NCBI RefSeq assembly: GCF_027922165.1
Contig: NZ_BSFD01000004.1
Location: forward strand, 166,564-230,563
Direction of reading: 5' to 3'
Origin: Brevundimonas intermedia
GTDB taxonomy: Bacteria; Pseudomonadota; Alphaproteobacteria; Caulobacterales; Caulobacteraceae
DNA length: 64,000 bases
The position numbers and the translations under genes were made by a program. The notes beneath the pieces are model-generated. The model was not told the origin of the DNA, ran no database searches, and worked only from the letters and a program-made list of their open reading frames with translations. This document shows, one piece after another, positions 46,395-55,388 of this stretch (position 1 is its first letter; each line of letters begins with the position of its first letter).

Positions 46395-46412
46395 ATGGTC
46401 TTTTTAGACCAT
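46395..46412. promoter_or_regulatory. Perfect 7+7 inverted repeat before the CHAP gene
   Basis: ATGGTCT-TTTT-AGACCAT lies between the acyltransferase stop and the CHAP start codon, 24 bases upstream of the latter. On the minus strand the loop is AAAA. It could be an operator or a stabilising mRNA hairpin; it is short of a good terminator. Confidence 0.5.
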
Positions 46413-46418
46413 AGGAAA

Positions 46419-47546
46419 TTAGGATTGAGAAACCCTTTTCGGCGTACCGGCGTCGGGTGTTTTGTCGCTTGACGCGCTTTTGTGACGGAGCGCCATCCCC
46501 CTCAAAGCCTTGCGAGCCGGGTGTTCGACCAGGTGATAGGAGACGGCTGCGACGACCGGCAAAAGAGCCAGAATCGCCAACCACACGAAAAGTTGAAGCT
46601 GCTTGTCCGGGGCGTCGGTGACCTTGGCCGCCAGGTTCACGGCCAGCAATTTCCACGGCACGCAGACCATATAGACCGAATAGCTGATCTCCCCCAGATA
46701 GACGGCCGGCTTCGACGCCAGCCATCCGGCCCGTTCGTTCGGCAGCGAGGCCAGCGACAGGATCAGGGCTCCGGCCAGCAGGACCGTGACCCCGTCCCAC
46801 AGGCCCAGGGCCGCACTCATCACCATCAGGCCGAACGACACGGCCGCTGCAGTCCAGGGCGCCTTCAGCGGCGCCCGGCGATAGACCAGATACAGGGCGC
46901 AGCCCAGGGCGAAACAGGGCACGATCCGCAGCGCCCCCCAGCGGATGGTGGCCTCGGTCAGGGGGAAGCCCGCCAGCCGCTCGAACCCGTAGTAGAGCGC
47001 CGCCAGGAAGACCGCTGCTCCGAGGAAGGCTAGGACCGGGCGCTGACGCAGCCGCCAGAAGACCCAGGCGAACAGGGGGAAGCACAGATAGGCGAACCAC
47101 TCGGCCGAGATCGACCAGGACGGGTGGTTCCACCCCGCCACCGGCGCCAGGCCCCAGGCGTGGACCATCAGCAGATTGGCCGGCAGCGACGCCCAGCTCA
47201 GCACATTGCCGTCCACGCTCATCCCCGCGATCAGGGCGGCGCCCGCCAGCAGCCCCACCCCGACCAGGGTCGCCAGGTGCAGCGGATAGACCCGCGCCAC
47301 CCGCGCCCACAGGAAGCTGCGGTACGAGAACCGCTTCTCGCCCGCCGCCTGTAGATAGACGTGGCTCAGGATGAAGCCCGACAGGACGAAGAACAGTTCG
47401 ACCCCCAGATAGCCCTTCTGGACCAGTGCGGAGGACGGCGCCCCGGCCAGGTTCTCCCAGAAGGCGTAGACGGCCACCCAGATCGCCGCGCCGAAACGCA
47501 GGGCGGTGATGGGGCGAAGATCGGCGGGAGTCTGGACGGGGCTCAT
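46419..47546 (-). CDS. Acyltransferase family 3 membrane protein (OafA type)
   Basis: The 375-residue protein has about ten membrane helices and the family motifs LRPITALRFGAAIWV at the N-terminus, LGVELFFVLSGFIL, and RVARVYPLH. It should transfer acetyl or another acyl group to a surface glycan or a small molecule. There is no C-terminal SGNH esterase domain. AAGGTGAGACC precedes ATG 47546; the frame is open to 47693. The likely partner is a surface polysaccharide, but no such locus is adjacent. Confidence 0.88.
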   Translation of the reverse strand: MSPVQTPADLRPITALRFGAAIWVAVYAFWENLAGAPSSALVQKGYLGVELFFVLSGFILSHVYLQAAGEKRFSYRSFLWARVARVYPLHLATLVGVGLLAGAALIAGMSVDGNVLSWASLPANLLMVHAWGLAPVAGWNHPSWSISAEWFAYLCFPLFAWVFWRLRQRPVLAFLGAAVFLAALYYGFERLAGFPLTEATIRWGALRIVPCFALGCALYLVYRRAPLKAPWTAAAVSFGLMVMSAALGLWDGVTVLLAGALILSLASLPNERAGWLASKPAVYLGEISYSVYMVCVPWKLLAVNLAAKVTDAPDKQLQLFVWLAILALLPVVAAVSYHLVEHPARKALRGMALRHKSASSDKTPDAGTPKRVSQS

Positions 47547-47613
47547 GGTCTCACCTTGACACGTCGGTCTTGTCGAACCGTGAAGGCCCGCAAGCTTCGC
47601 GCCCCCGCCCCCC

Positions 47614-49086
47614 TTACCCCGCCCAGGTCCCGTGGAAGCCCGCCGGCAGGGCCGTGTCCGCCTGCCAGGTCGCCACCGGCCCGTCCTCGACATGGGCCGC
47701 GTCGAACACGTGCAGCTCGGTCCGGCCGGCCTTCAGATTGACCGACGGCCCGACCAGCCAGGCGTCGGTTTCGGCCGTGGCGCCGGGCTTGGGCACGAAG
47801 ATCGTCTCCTCGACGATCTGGTGGAGACCGAAGGTGAAGCCGTGCGACCGACCGCTGTCCCAGTCCTGCACGGCCAGACCCGTGGGCAGGGGGCGTCCCG
47901 TGGTCTCGCCGCTGGTGTGAACGGTCAGGCTGCGCTTCAGCCCCAGACGGCGCGGATCGGCCTTGGGGAATTCGCCGACGGCGTCTGTGGTCAGCATCTC
48001 GGCCTTGCCGTCGGGACGCAGGGTGATCAGCGCCAGCTTGGCCGGATCGCCCGGCACGACCCCGTGTCCCTCGACCAGAACCCGCGCCCCATCGACGGCG
48101 AAGCGCGGATCGCCGCTGGCCGCCACATCGAAGCGGATCGTGCCGTCCGCCTCGGCCCAGGCGTCGCCCAGATGGAAGTGGAAGAAGCCCGGCAGCTCAT
48201 AGAGGCGCGACTGCGTCAGGTCGTCCTTGTCCAGCACCATGACCTGGGTCCCCGTCTCGGGACGCCACACCAGGCCGTTGATGACGGGCAGGGCCTGGCG
48301 TTCCTGAATCCAGGGCTGAAGCACCAGGATCACATGCCGGTCGGTGGCGGTGAAGTCGTGCATATAGCTGGCGCGCGGCAGGCGGACGATCTCGGCCCGG
48401 TTCAGGCCCCCGTCGGGGTTCAGCCGCCAGATCACGGCCCGGTCGCCGGCCGTGCCGACATTCCAGATCGAGCCGTCGGGCGCGCGCCGAGGATGGGCCT
48501 GGAACGGCATGCCCTTGAGGTCGTCGCGCAGGGTGACGAAGCCCTGGCTCGACAGGTCGGCCGCATCCATGGCCAGGGGCGAGCCGCCTTCCCAAAGGGC
48601 CCAGACCTGGTTCCCGGCCGCCATGACCGCCGTATTGGCGGCGTTGGAATCGTCGTTCGAGCCGACGCGGGCCCGCGCGTCACCCCTTGTGCCGAAGCCG
48701 GGGGTCACGACGGCGTCCAGTTCGGTCTCGACCCGGCGCTTGGGCGTATCGGCGAACCGGGCCTCCAGCGTGGCCTGACCGTCCTGGATGCGGAAGGCCC
48801 GCATCAGGCCGTCGCCGTCGAACCAGTGGGTCACGGACCCGCCCGGCCGCCGGAACCGACCGGGTCCGTTGCGGAACAGGGCGCCTTCCAGACCCGCCGG
48901 CGCCCGGCCGTGGATCAGGCGCATCGTCTGACGCGGCAGGTCGCCCTCGACATCGCGGGTGGCCAGGGCCCAGTCGGCCTTGGCGGCGACGTCGAGAGCC
49001 GCAGCGGCGCGAACCATCTCGGGTGTGGCGACGGCGGCCGACAGGGCGGCGGCGCCCATCAGGAAAGAACGACGGGAAGGGGTCAT
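47614..49086 (-). CDS. Carotenoid oxygenase (RPE65 family) with Tat signal
   Basis: A twin-arginine leader (SRRSFLMGAAALSAAVATPE) points to export of a folded metalloprotein. The 490-residue body is the seven-bladed carotenoid cleavage oxygenase, with iron-binding histidines in FQAHPRR, YMHDFTATDRH, GFFHFHLGDAW and near the C-terminus, AGFHGTW. These enzymes cleave double bonds of carotenoids or aromatic olefins such as stilbenes. A DUF2141 gene lies upstream on the same strand, 24 bases away. Substrate is undetermined. Confidence 0.92.
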   Translation of the reverse strand: MTPSRRSFLMGAAALSAAVATPEMVRAAAALDVAAKADWALATRDVEGDLPRQTMRLIHGRAPAGLEGALFRNGPGRFRRPGGSVTHWFDGDGLMRAFRIQDGQATLEARFADTPKRRVETELDAVVTPGFGTRGDARARVGSNDDSNAANTAVMAAGNQVWALWEGGSPLAMDAADLSSQGFVTLRDDLKGMPFQAHPRRAPDGSIWNVGTAGDRAVIWRLNPDGGLNRAEIVRLPRASYMHDFTATDRHVILVLQPWIQERQALPVINGLVWRPETGTQVMVLDKDDLTQSRLYELPGFFHFHLGDAWAEADGTIRFDVAASGDPRFAVDGARVLVEGHGVVPGDPAKLALITLRPDGKAEMLTTDAVGEFPKADPRRLGLKRSLTVHTSGETTGRPLPTGLAVQDWDSGRSHGFTFGLHQIVEETIFVPKPGATAETDAWLVGPSVNLKAGRTELHVFDAAHVEDGPVATWQADTALPAGFHGTWAG

Positions 49087-49110
49087 GGTCCGGCTCCGAG
49101 CTTAGGTCTG

Positions 49111-49539
49111 TTACTTCAGGCTGATGGTCTGGGCGACCGCGCCGGTCGCGGCGAACTTCGCGCGGTCCCACGAGGCGGGCCCCATGTTGCCGACGGCGTT
49201 GTTGGAGAAGGCGAAGGGTTCGACCGGCATGCCGAACGGATTGGTCTTCATCTTCCCGTCGCCGTCCATGTCGTGGAAGGCGCGCATGGCGTAGTCGCCG
49301 TCCGGCAGATCTGCGAACGTCACCCGCCGGGACGGCGCGCCCGCCTCGACCATGGCGTAACGAACCGGCTGGCCCTCACCGCCGTAGTTGGCCTCGCTGT
49401 TGAACAGGGCGACCATGATCCGTCCCGTGGGGGCCGCCACGTCGAAGTCGAAGGTGACGTCGGCCGCCAGGGCGGACGTCGACGCCAGGGCGGCGGCGGC
49501 AAGGGCGGCGCAAGCGCAGAGGGTGGAAAGGGTCTTCAT
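49111..49539 (-). CDS. Exported DUF2141 protein
   Basis: The 142-residue product has a signal peptide (CACAALAAAALASTSALAA) and a beta-rich mature domain. GRIMVALFNSEANY, DLPDGDYAMRAFHDMDGDGKM and NPFGMPVEPFAFSNNA are typical of DUF2141. Its DMDGDGKM motif could bind calcium. In many genomes the family lies next to carotenoid genes, and here it precedes a carotenoid oxygenase gene in the same operon. The function is unknown. Confidence 0.9.
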   Translation of the reverse strand: MKTLSTLCACAALAAAALASTSALAADVTFDFDVAAPTGRIMVALFNSEANYGGEGQPVRYAMVEAGAPSRRVTFADLPDGDYAMRAFHDMDGDGKMKTNPFGMPVEPFAFSNNAVGNMGPASWDRAKFAATGAVAQTISLK

Positions 49540-49794
49540 GGCGCAGTGTCCTGTTCAGGAGGACCGATGACCGGCCCTCGATGACCTGACCCTGAAGACG
49601 AGGGCTCGCCTTCGCCATCGGACATGCGGGAGCGACCACCTGGCCTTCGTGAATGACCGCTGCCGCCATCGGCGAAGCGCGTGTCGCCGCCCGTTCGATG
49701 ATTCAGCGCCCCATCTCGCCGCTACAGCGCGTTACAGGTCGAAACGCGCGCGATATCCGCCACGGCCCGGTCTGTGGCAGTCTGCTCGCGTTAC

Positions 49795-49871
49795 GGCCTG
49801 GTGGCGGAGTGGCTACGCGGCGGGCCTGCAAGCCCGAAAACCCTCCGTTCGACTCGGAGGCCAGGCCTCCA
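49795..49871 (+). tRNA. tRNA-Cys (GCA)
   Basis: The acceptor arm GGCCTGG pairs perfectly with CCAGGCC. The anticodon stem CGGGC/GCCCG holds the loop CTGCAAG with anticodon GCA, and the T arm is CTCCG-TTCGACT-CGGAG. Discriminator T73, typical of cysteine tRNA, is followed by an encoded CCA. It lies between the DUF2141 promoter region and the priA stop. Confidence 0.96.
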
Positions 49872-49891
49872 TCCTCTTCGCCTCCCAGAGG

Positions 49892-52054
49892 TCAGAGGAA
49901 GGAGTAGGGATCGACATCGACGGTCAGCCGGACCGAGGCGGGGATCTTCACCCGCGTCAGCCAGGCGCGCAGGAAGGCCTGAAGGTTCACATCGCGGTCG
50001 GCCCGCACCAGCAGCCGCTTGCGGCGCCGTCCGCGCACCAGGGCCAGGGGGGCGTCGGCGGGACCATAGACCTCCAGCCGTTCGGCGTTGGGAATGGCCT
50101 GGGCCAGGTCGGCGGCGACCTTCTCCACCGCGGCCGCATTCTCGCTGGACAGGATGATCGCCGCCAACCGGCCGAAGGGGGGCAGGGCCGCCGCCTCACG
50201 CTCGGCCATCTCCGCCTCGACGAAGGCGTCCCGGTCGCCGGCCGCCAGGGCCTGAAGCACCGGATGTTCGGGGGTCCAGGTCTGCAGAATGGCCCGCCCC
50301 GGCCGGTCGGCGCGACCCGCCCGTCCCGTCGCCTGGGCCAAGAGCTGATAGGTGCGCTCGGCCGCCCGCAGGTCGCCGCCCCGCAAGCCCAGGTCCGCAT
50401 CCACCACCCCGACCAAGGTCAGGCGCGGGAAGTTGTGGCCCTTGGCGGCGGCCTGGGTCGCGACCAGGATGTCGATCTCGCCGTCGGTCATTCGCTGGAT
50501 TAAGGCCCGCGCAGACTTGGCGTCGGGCGCGGTGTCAGAGCTGAACACCGCCGTCCGCGCCTCGGGGAACAGCTGACGCACCTCTTCCTCGACCCGTTCG
50601 ACGCCGGGACCGACCGAGACCAGCGAGTCCTCGGCCCCGCACGATGGGCACAGTTTGGGCCGGGCCATCGAGAAGCCGGTCAGGTGACAGACCAGACGGC
50701 CGGTATAGCGGTGCTCGACCAGCCAGCTGTCGGTGTCCGGCGCCGTCAATCTGTGCCCGCAGACGCGGCACAGGACGACGGGGGCATAGCCGCGCCGGTT
50801 CAGGAACAACAGGGTCTGCTCGCCCCGCGCCAGGGTCTCGCCCACCACCAGACGCAGCGGTTGCGACAGCCAGGTCTGGGGATCGGGCGTGTGCTGGCGC
50901 AGGTCCAGCAGTTCGATATCGGGCATCACCGCCACCCCGTGACGCGCGCCCAGCTTCAGCCAGCCATACCGCCCGGCCTGGGCGTTCCAAAGGGTCTCCA
51001 GCGACGGCGTGGCCGAGGCCAGGACTACGGCCGCCTTTTCGATCCGCGCCCGCGCCACCGCCAGATCGCGCCCGTGATACACCAGACCCTCTTCCTGTTT
51101 GAACGAACTGTCGTGCTCCTCGTCCACCACGATCAGCCGCAGGTCGACGAAGGGCAGGAACAAGGCCGAACGGGCGCCGACCACGATATTGCACCGACCG
51201 GCGACCACCGCCTCCCACACCTGACGGCGGCGCGGCGGGGCGACGCCGGAATGCCATTCGGCCGGGGCGGCGCCGAACCGGGCCGTGATCCGCTCGATCA
51301 GGGCCTGGGTCAGGGCGATCTCGGGCAGAAGGATCAGGATCTGCGCCGCCGGATCGGCCCGCAGCACCCGGGCTATCGCTTCCAGATAGGCCTCGGTCTT
51401 GCCCGACCCCGTGACGCCGTCCAGCAGGAAGGGCCGGAACCCGCCGCCCGTGACGCCATCGGCCAGGGCCGCCGCCGCCGCCGCCTGGTCGCCGTTCAGC
51501 GTCGCCGGCGCATGGTCGGGATCGGGTCGGTCGAACGCCGCCTCCGCCGCGATCTCGATGATCTCCAGAACCCCCTCGTCGATCAGGCCTTTCACCACGC
51601 CGGATGACACCCCGGCCGCCCGCGCCAGATCGGCGCCCGCCATGGAGCGCTCACCCAGGGCCTCCAGCACGCCTGTCCGGGCCGGTGTGGCGCGCGCCGG
51701 CTGGCGATCGCCGACCCGTCGCACCCGGCGTTCCGGCCGGGGCCGCGGTGCGCGCAGCCCCTTCAGCGCGGTCGCCGCCATCTCGCCGGGCGGGGACAGG
51801 GTCCAGCGCCCGGCCCATTCGACGAAGTCCATCACGCCGGCCGGTAGCGCAGGATCGTCCAGTCTCGACTCCACCGATTTCAGCCGCCGGTTGGAGCCGG
51901 TGGTCTCGAACACCTCGGCCACCACGCCCCGGATCAGCCGCGGCCCCAGCGGCACGGCGACCTGATCGCCGCGCGCCAGCGTCATGCCTTCGGGCGCCAC
52001 GTAATCGAAGGCTTCCGGCACGGGCAGGGGAATGAGGACCGAGGCGACTTTCAC
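49892..52054 (-). CDS. priA: Primosomal helicase PriA
   Basis: PriA restarts stalled forks by loading the replisome. The 720-residue protein has the N-terminal DNA-binding domain ([18 protein letters not shown]), Walker A in [19 protein letters not shown] box in [16 protein letters not shown], zinc-binding cysteines ([19 protein letters not shown]) and helicase motif VI ([13 protein letters not shown]). The start is taken as GTG 52054 because AGGAG lies about eight bases upstream; ATG 52072 lacks such a site. That ribosome-binding sequence belongs to the palindromic element at 52061-52208. Confidence 0.94.
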   Translation of the reverse strand: MKVASVLIPLPVPEAFDYVAPEGMTLARGDQVAVPLGPRLIRGVVAEVFETTGSNRRLKSVESRLDDPALPAGVMDFVEWAGRWTLSPPGEMAATALKGLRAPRPRPERRVRRVGDRQPARATPARTGVLEALGERSMAGADLARAAGVSSGVVKGLIDEGVLEIIEIAAEAAFDRPDPDHAPATLNGDQAAAAAALADGVTGGGFRPFLLDGVTGSGKTEAYLEAIARVLRADPAAQILILLPEIALTQALIERITARFGAAPAEWHSGVAPPRRRQVWEAVVAGRCNIVVGARSALFLPFVDLRLIVVDEEHDSSFKQEEGLVYHGRDLAVARARIEKAAVVLASATPSLETLWNAQAGRYGWLKLGARHGVAVMPDIELLDLRQHTPDPQTWLSQPLRLVVGETLARGEQTLLFLNRRGYAPVVLCRVCGHRLTAPDTDSWLVEHRYTGRLVCHLTGFSMARPKLCPSCGAEDSLVSVGPGVERVEEEVRQLFPEARTAVFSSDTAPDAKSARALIQRMTDGEIDILVATQAAAKGHNFPRLTLVGVVDADLGLRGGDLRAAERTYQLLAQATGRAGRADRPGRAILQTWTPEHPVLQALAAGDRDAFVEAEMAEREAAALPPFGRLAAIILSSENAAAVEKVAADLAQAIPNAERLEVYGPADAPLALVRGRRRKRLLVRADRDVNLQAFLRAWLTRVKIPASVRLTVDVDPYSFL

Positions 52055-52060
52055 TCGCCG

Positions 52061-52208
52061 TCTCCTCCCCATGAAATGGGGAGGGGGACCACGAAGTGGT
52101 GGAGGGGCTCTTGCCGCATCACAGGCGCCTGTCGTGCGGCCAGAGCCCCTCCGTCACGGCGCGAAGACGCGCCGCGCCACCTCCCCATCGCAAGCGTTGG
52201 GGAGGAGA
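52061..52208. repeat. Palindromic 148-base element between priA and the transaldolase gene
   Basis: Perfect ends TCTCCTCCCCA (52061-52071) and TGGGGAGGAGA (52198-52208) enclose GGAGGGGCTCT (52101-52111) pairing with AGAGCCCCTCC (52142-52152). At the centre is the perfect palindrome ACAGGCGCCTGT (52121-52132) with GCCGCA/TGCGGC around it. Each half also holds its own hairpin. The left end supplies the priA ribosome-binding site. No coding capacity is seen. Confidence 0.85.
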
Positions 52209-52252
52209 AAGGGAGTCGCATCCGCTGCTCGGTGACGCTAAAAGCCCTGTCC

Positions 52253-52906
52253 ATGAAACTCTTTCTCGATACCGCCGACGTCGCCGTCATCAAGGACATG
52301 GTCCCCACCGGCATGGTGGACGGCGTCACCACCAATCCGTCGCTGATCGCCAAGTCGGGCCGGAACATCGCCGAGGTCATCGCCGAAATCTGCGCCCTGG
52401 TCGAGGGGCCGATTTCCGCCGAGGCCGTCTCGCTCGATTTCGAGACCATGGTCAAGGAGGGCGACAAGCTGGCCGCCATCGCTCCGAACGTGGTCGTCAA
52501 ACTGCCCCTGACCTGGGACGGCCTGCGCGCCTGCCGCGTCTTCACCGACAAGGGCATCAAGACCAACGTCACCCTGTGCTTCTCGGCCGCCCAGGCCCTG
52601 CTGGCCGCCAAGGCCGGCGCGACCTTCGTTTCGCCCTTCGTCGGCCGGTTGGAAGACAATGGCGCCGACGGCATCGCCCTGCTGGAAGAAATCCGCGTCC
52701 TGTATGACGTGCACGGTTTCGAGACCCAGATCCTGGCCGCCTCGCTGCGCAACGTCGCCCATGTAGCCGCTGCGGCCGTCGCCGGATCGGACGCCGCCAC
52801 CTTCGGCGCCGACACATTCAAGGCCTTGGTAAAGCACCCGTTAACCGACAGAGGTCTTGATGCCTTCGTGGCGGACTGGGCCAAGACCGGTCAGTCCATC
52901 CTGTAA
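52253..52906 (+). CDS. Transaldolase / fructose-6-phosphate aldolase family
   Basis: The 217-residue protein is the short (TalC/FSA) class: [29 protein letters not shown], and the Schiff-base lysine in [12 protein letters not shown], with [19 protein letters not shown]. It transfers dihydroxyacetone units between sugar phosphates in the pentose phosphate pathway. Sequence alone does not separate transaldolase from fructose-6-phosphate aldolase. ATG 52253 starts exactly at the conserved first strand. It begins 44 bases after the palindromic element and 24 bases before the DUF484 gene. Confidence 0.93.
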   Translation: MKLFLDTADVAVIKDMVPTGMVDGVTTNPSLIAKSGRNIAEVIAEICALVEGPISAEAVSLDFETMVKEGDKLAAIAPNVVVKLPLTWDGLRACRVFTDKGIKTNVTLCFSAAQALLAAKAGATFVSPFVGRLEDNGADGIALLEEIRVLYDVHGFETQILAASLRNVAHVAAAAVAGSDAATFGADTFKALVKHPLTDRGLDAFVADWAKTGQSIL

Positions 52907-52930
52907 ATCGCGCGTCACGGAGAGGTCTGT

Positions 52931-53656
52931 TTGAGCGGCTCATTGGACCTTTTCGAAACCTCGGAAGCGGAGGCCGTCCCCCATCTGGGCGACGGCCTGC
53001 ACTGGCCCGAGGTGCGCGGTTGGCTTCAGACCCATCCCCAGACCCTGCTGGACGATCGCTCCCTGCTGGAAGAGATCGGCCTGCGTCCGCACGGCCGCAA
53101 CGTGGTGGAGTTCGGCGCCGCCGCCCTGACGCGGCTCGAGGCGGTGGTCGAGCGTGAGGCCGGCGCCCGGCGTGAGGTCGAGACCATCGCCCGCGCCAAT
53201 TTCGCCGCCCAGACCCAGACACACGTCGCCGCCCTGGACCTGATGGAGGCCCGCAACCATTCCGACCTGGCGCGCCGTCTGGACGCGGCGGCCCAAGGGC
53301 GGTTCGGCCTGGCCGGCGCCGCCATCGCCCTGGAACGCCCCGGCGGCGTGCCGTTTGGCTGGCGTGGCTTGGAAGCCGGCGAAGTGGACAATCTGCTCGG
53401 CGAACACGGCCTGACCTGGCTGGGCCCGATGTTCGAGGGGCTGGACCTGTTCGGCGCGGCCGCCGATCAGGTGAAATCCGTCGCCCTGATCCGCATGGCG
53501 CCGCATCTGACGCCGGGCGAACCGCCGCGGCCCTGCCTCTGCGCTTTCGGCTCGCCCGAACCCGAAGGCTTCACCCCCACCATGGGCTGCGAACTGGCCG
53601 CCTTCCTGGCCAGGGTGGTGGAGCGGATGGCTGAGCGATGGCCGGTGCTGAACTGA
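52931..53656 (+). CDS. DUF484 family protein
   Basis: A GAF-like cytosolic protein of 241 residues with VRGWLQTHPQTLLDDRSLLEEIGL at the start, the family pattern in front of a coiled-coil (LTRLEAVVEREAGARREVETI). The DUF484 gene commonly precedes xerC, as here, where the two overlap by 19 bases. TTG 52931 with GGAGAGG upstream is the likely start. Activity is unknown. Confidence 0.9.
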   Translation: MSGSLDLFETSEAEAVPHLGDGLHWPEVRGWLQTHPQTLLDDRSLLEEIGLRPHGRNVVEFGAAALTRLEAVVEREAGARREVETIARANFAAQTQTHVAALDLMEARNHSDLARRLDAAAQGRFGLAGAAIALERPGGVPFGWRGLEAGEVDNLLGEHGLTWLGPMFEGLDLFGAAADQVKSVALIRMAPHLTPGEPPRPCLCAFGSPEPEGFTPTMGCELAAFLARVVERMAERWPVLN

Positions 53657-54567
53657 CCGCCCCCGAGGCCCTGCTCGCCTGGCTCGAGCATCTGGCGCAC
53701 GAGCGGCGGCTGTCGCCCCGCACCCTGGAGGCCTACGGCCATATCGGCCGGCTCTATGTCGCCTTCCTCGAACGCCATCGCGGCGAGGCCCTGACGTTGA
53801 AGGCGCTCGGGACTGTCACCGCCGCCGAGGTCCGCGCCCATCTGGCGGATCGCCGATCCGGCGATCATCCCCTGGCGGCCCGATCCCTCAGCCAGACCCT
53901 GTCGGCCATTCGCGGCTTTCACGCCTTTCTGGACCGACGACTGGACACGCCCGCGCCCCAGCTGGCCCTGGTGCGCGGCCCCCGCATCAAGCCATCCCTG
54001 CCTCGACCGGTGACGGAGGACCAGGCGCGAGGCCTGCTGGCCGAACCCGACGCCGATCCGGACGCTGAGCCGTGGGAAGCCGCCCGCGACCGCGCCGTCC
54101 TGACCCTGCTCTACGGCTGCGGGTTGCGGATTTCCGAGGGTCTGTCCCTGACCCAGGCCGATGCTCCGTTGGGTGAGACCCTGCGTGTTCTCGGCAAGGG
54201 ATCAAAGACCCGGATCGTCCCTGTTCTGCCCGCCGTCCGCGCGGCGGTGGACGCCTATCTGGCGCTCCAGCCCTTTCCGCTTCAGCCGTCCGACGCCCTG
54301 TTCCGCGCCCGACGCGGCGGCCCGCTCAGTCCGCGCCACGTCCAGGCCTCGGTCCAGCGACTGCGCGGTCGGTTGGGCCTGCCCGAACGCACCACCCCCC
54401 ACGCCCTGCGCCACAGTTTCGCGACCCATCTGCTGGGCGCCGGCGCCGATCTGCGTTCGATCCAGGAACTGCTGGGCCACGCCAGCCTATCGACGACCCA
54501 GAAATACACCGGCGTCGACGCCGAACGCCTGCTGAACGCCTATGCGGCGGCCCATCCGCGCGCCTAG
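53638..54567 (+). CDS. xerC: Tyrosine recombinase XerC
   Basis: XerC acts with XerD at dif to resolve chromosome dimers. The 309-residue protein has an N-terminal SAM-like core-binding domain (LEHLAHERRLSPRTLEAYGH). All catalytic residues are present: Arg164 (CGLRISEGL), Lys190 (GKGSKTR), His255 and Arg258 (HALRHSFATHLL), His281 (LLGHASLSTTQ) and the nucleophile Tyr290. The link to DUF484 favours XerC over XerD. No dif-like site was identified in the window. Confidence 0.92.
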   Translation: MAGAELTAPEALLAWLEHLAHERRLSPRTLEAYGHIGRLYVAFLERHRGEALTLKALGTVTAAEVRAHLADRRSGDHPLAARSLSQTLSAIRGFHAFLDRRLDTPAPQLALVRGPRIKPSLPRPVTEDQARGLLAEPDADPDAEPWEAARDRAVLTLLYGCGLRISEGLSLTQADAPLGETLRVLGKGSKTRIVPVLPAVRAAVDAYLALQPFPLQPSDALFRARRGGPLSPRHVQASVQRLRGRLGLPERTTPHALRHSFATHLLGAGADLRSIQELLGHASLSTTQKYTGVDAERLLNAYAAAHPRA

Positions 54568-54581
54568 GCTTTCCCCTAGGC
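54562..54581. other. Small inverted repeat at the xerC stop
   Basis: GCCTAGG-CTTTCC-CCTAGGC pairs over seven bases around the xerC stop codon. No T-run follows, so it is only a weak candidate for transcript processing or termination. Confidence 0.35.
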
Positions 54582-54604
54582 CTCGCCCGTCCTATCTTTC
54601 CGCC

Positions 54605-55060
54605 ATGATCGACGATCTCTACAGCGCGCGCATTCTGACGCTGGCGGCCAACCTGCCGCATGCGGGGCGGTTGCCGGCGCCTGACGGGACCGGCGAGCGG
54701 ATCGCCAAACTGTGCGGATCGCGCGCGACGGTCGATGTGACGCTGGACGATCAAGGCCGCGTCGTCGGCTTCGCCCAGGACGTCAAGGCCTGCGCCCTGG
54801 GTCAGGCGGCGGCCGGGGTGTTGGGCCAGTCCGTCATCGGCGCCTCGGGCGAGGAGATCGCCGACGCCCGCGACGCCATGGTCGCCATGCTGAAATCCGG
54901 CGGCGACGGCCCGGTCGGCCGGTTCGAGGATCTGCGCCTCCTGCGTCAGGTCGCCGACTATCCCGCCCGTCACGCCTCGACCCTGGTGGCCGTCGAGGCG
55001 ACGCTGGAGGCGGTCAATCATGCGTTGGCCGAGCGAACTCGTCTCGCCGGCGCGGCCTGA
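54605..55060 (+). CDS. IscU/NifU-like iron-sulfur scaffold relative
   Basis: The 151-residue protein aligns with the IscU fold. The first cysteine is in KLCGSRATVDV and the second in VKACALGQAAAGVL. The third IscU cysteine position appears as Ala in ARHASTLVAVEAT. This two-cysteine form looks like a divergent alphaproteobacterial branch, so true scaffold activity is uncertain. ATG 54605 lies 37 bases after xerC. The yidD and thrS genes follow on the same strand. Confidence 0.85.
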   Translation: MIDDLYSARILTLAANLPHAGRLPAPDGTGERIAKLCGSRATVDVTLDDQGRVVGFAQDVKACALGQAAAGVLGQSVIGASGEEIADARDAMVAMLKSGGDGPVGRFEDLRLLRQVADYPARHASTLVAVEATLEAVNHALAERTRLAGAA

Positions 55061-55088
55061 CGGGCTCTGACCGGTTGATCCCCCTGCC

Positions 55089-55388
55089 ATGACAGGGGAT
55101 AAGCGCGGCGAACCCATCCAGCCCCCGGCGAAGGGACATATGTCTCTCTATGAACGCGGCGTCCGCGCGGCCCATCGGGGCTACAAGCTGACGCTGTCCC
55201 CCCTGATCGGCCAGCAGTGCCGCTTCCTGCCGACCTGTTCGGACTATGGGCGCGACGCCCTGATCCAGCACGGGCCGGTCAAGGGGGGATGGCTCACCGT
55301 GCGTCGCCTCTGTAAATGCCATCCCTTCGGCGGTTCGGGCTATGACCCGGTCCCGCCCCTGAAGACCGACGAAAAAGAACAGTCATGA
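55089..55388 (+). CDS. yidD: Membrane protein insertion efficiency factor YidD
   Basis: The 99-residue protein contains the YidD core: [27 protein letters not shown] and the cysteine-rich [18 protein letters not shown]. YidD is an amphipathic inner-membrane-associated protein that helps YidC insert proteins. It is usually linked to rnpA-yidC-type genes; here it overlaps thrS by ATGA. The first 17 residues are a variable extension, and ATG at codon 18 is an alternative start. Confidence 0.94.
   Translation: MTGDKRGEPIQPPAKGHMSLYERGVRAAHRGYKLTLSPLIGQQCRFLPTCSDYGRDALIQHGPVKGGWLTVRRLCKCHPFGGSGYDPVPPLKTDEKEQS

Noticed and set aside
44883..46472. A 529-codon plus-strand frame opposite kynA and the CHAP gene.
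   Set aside because: Both minus-strand genes have diagnostic motifs; the plus frame has shadow-type composition.
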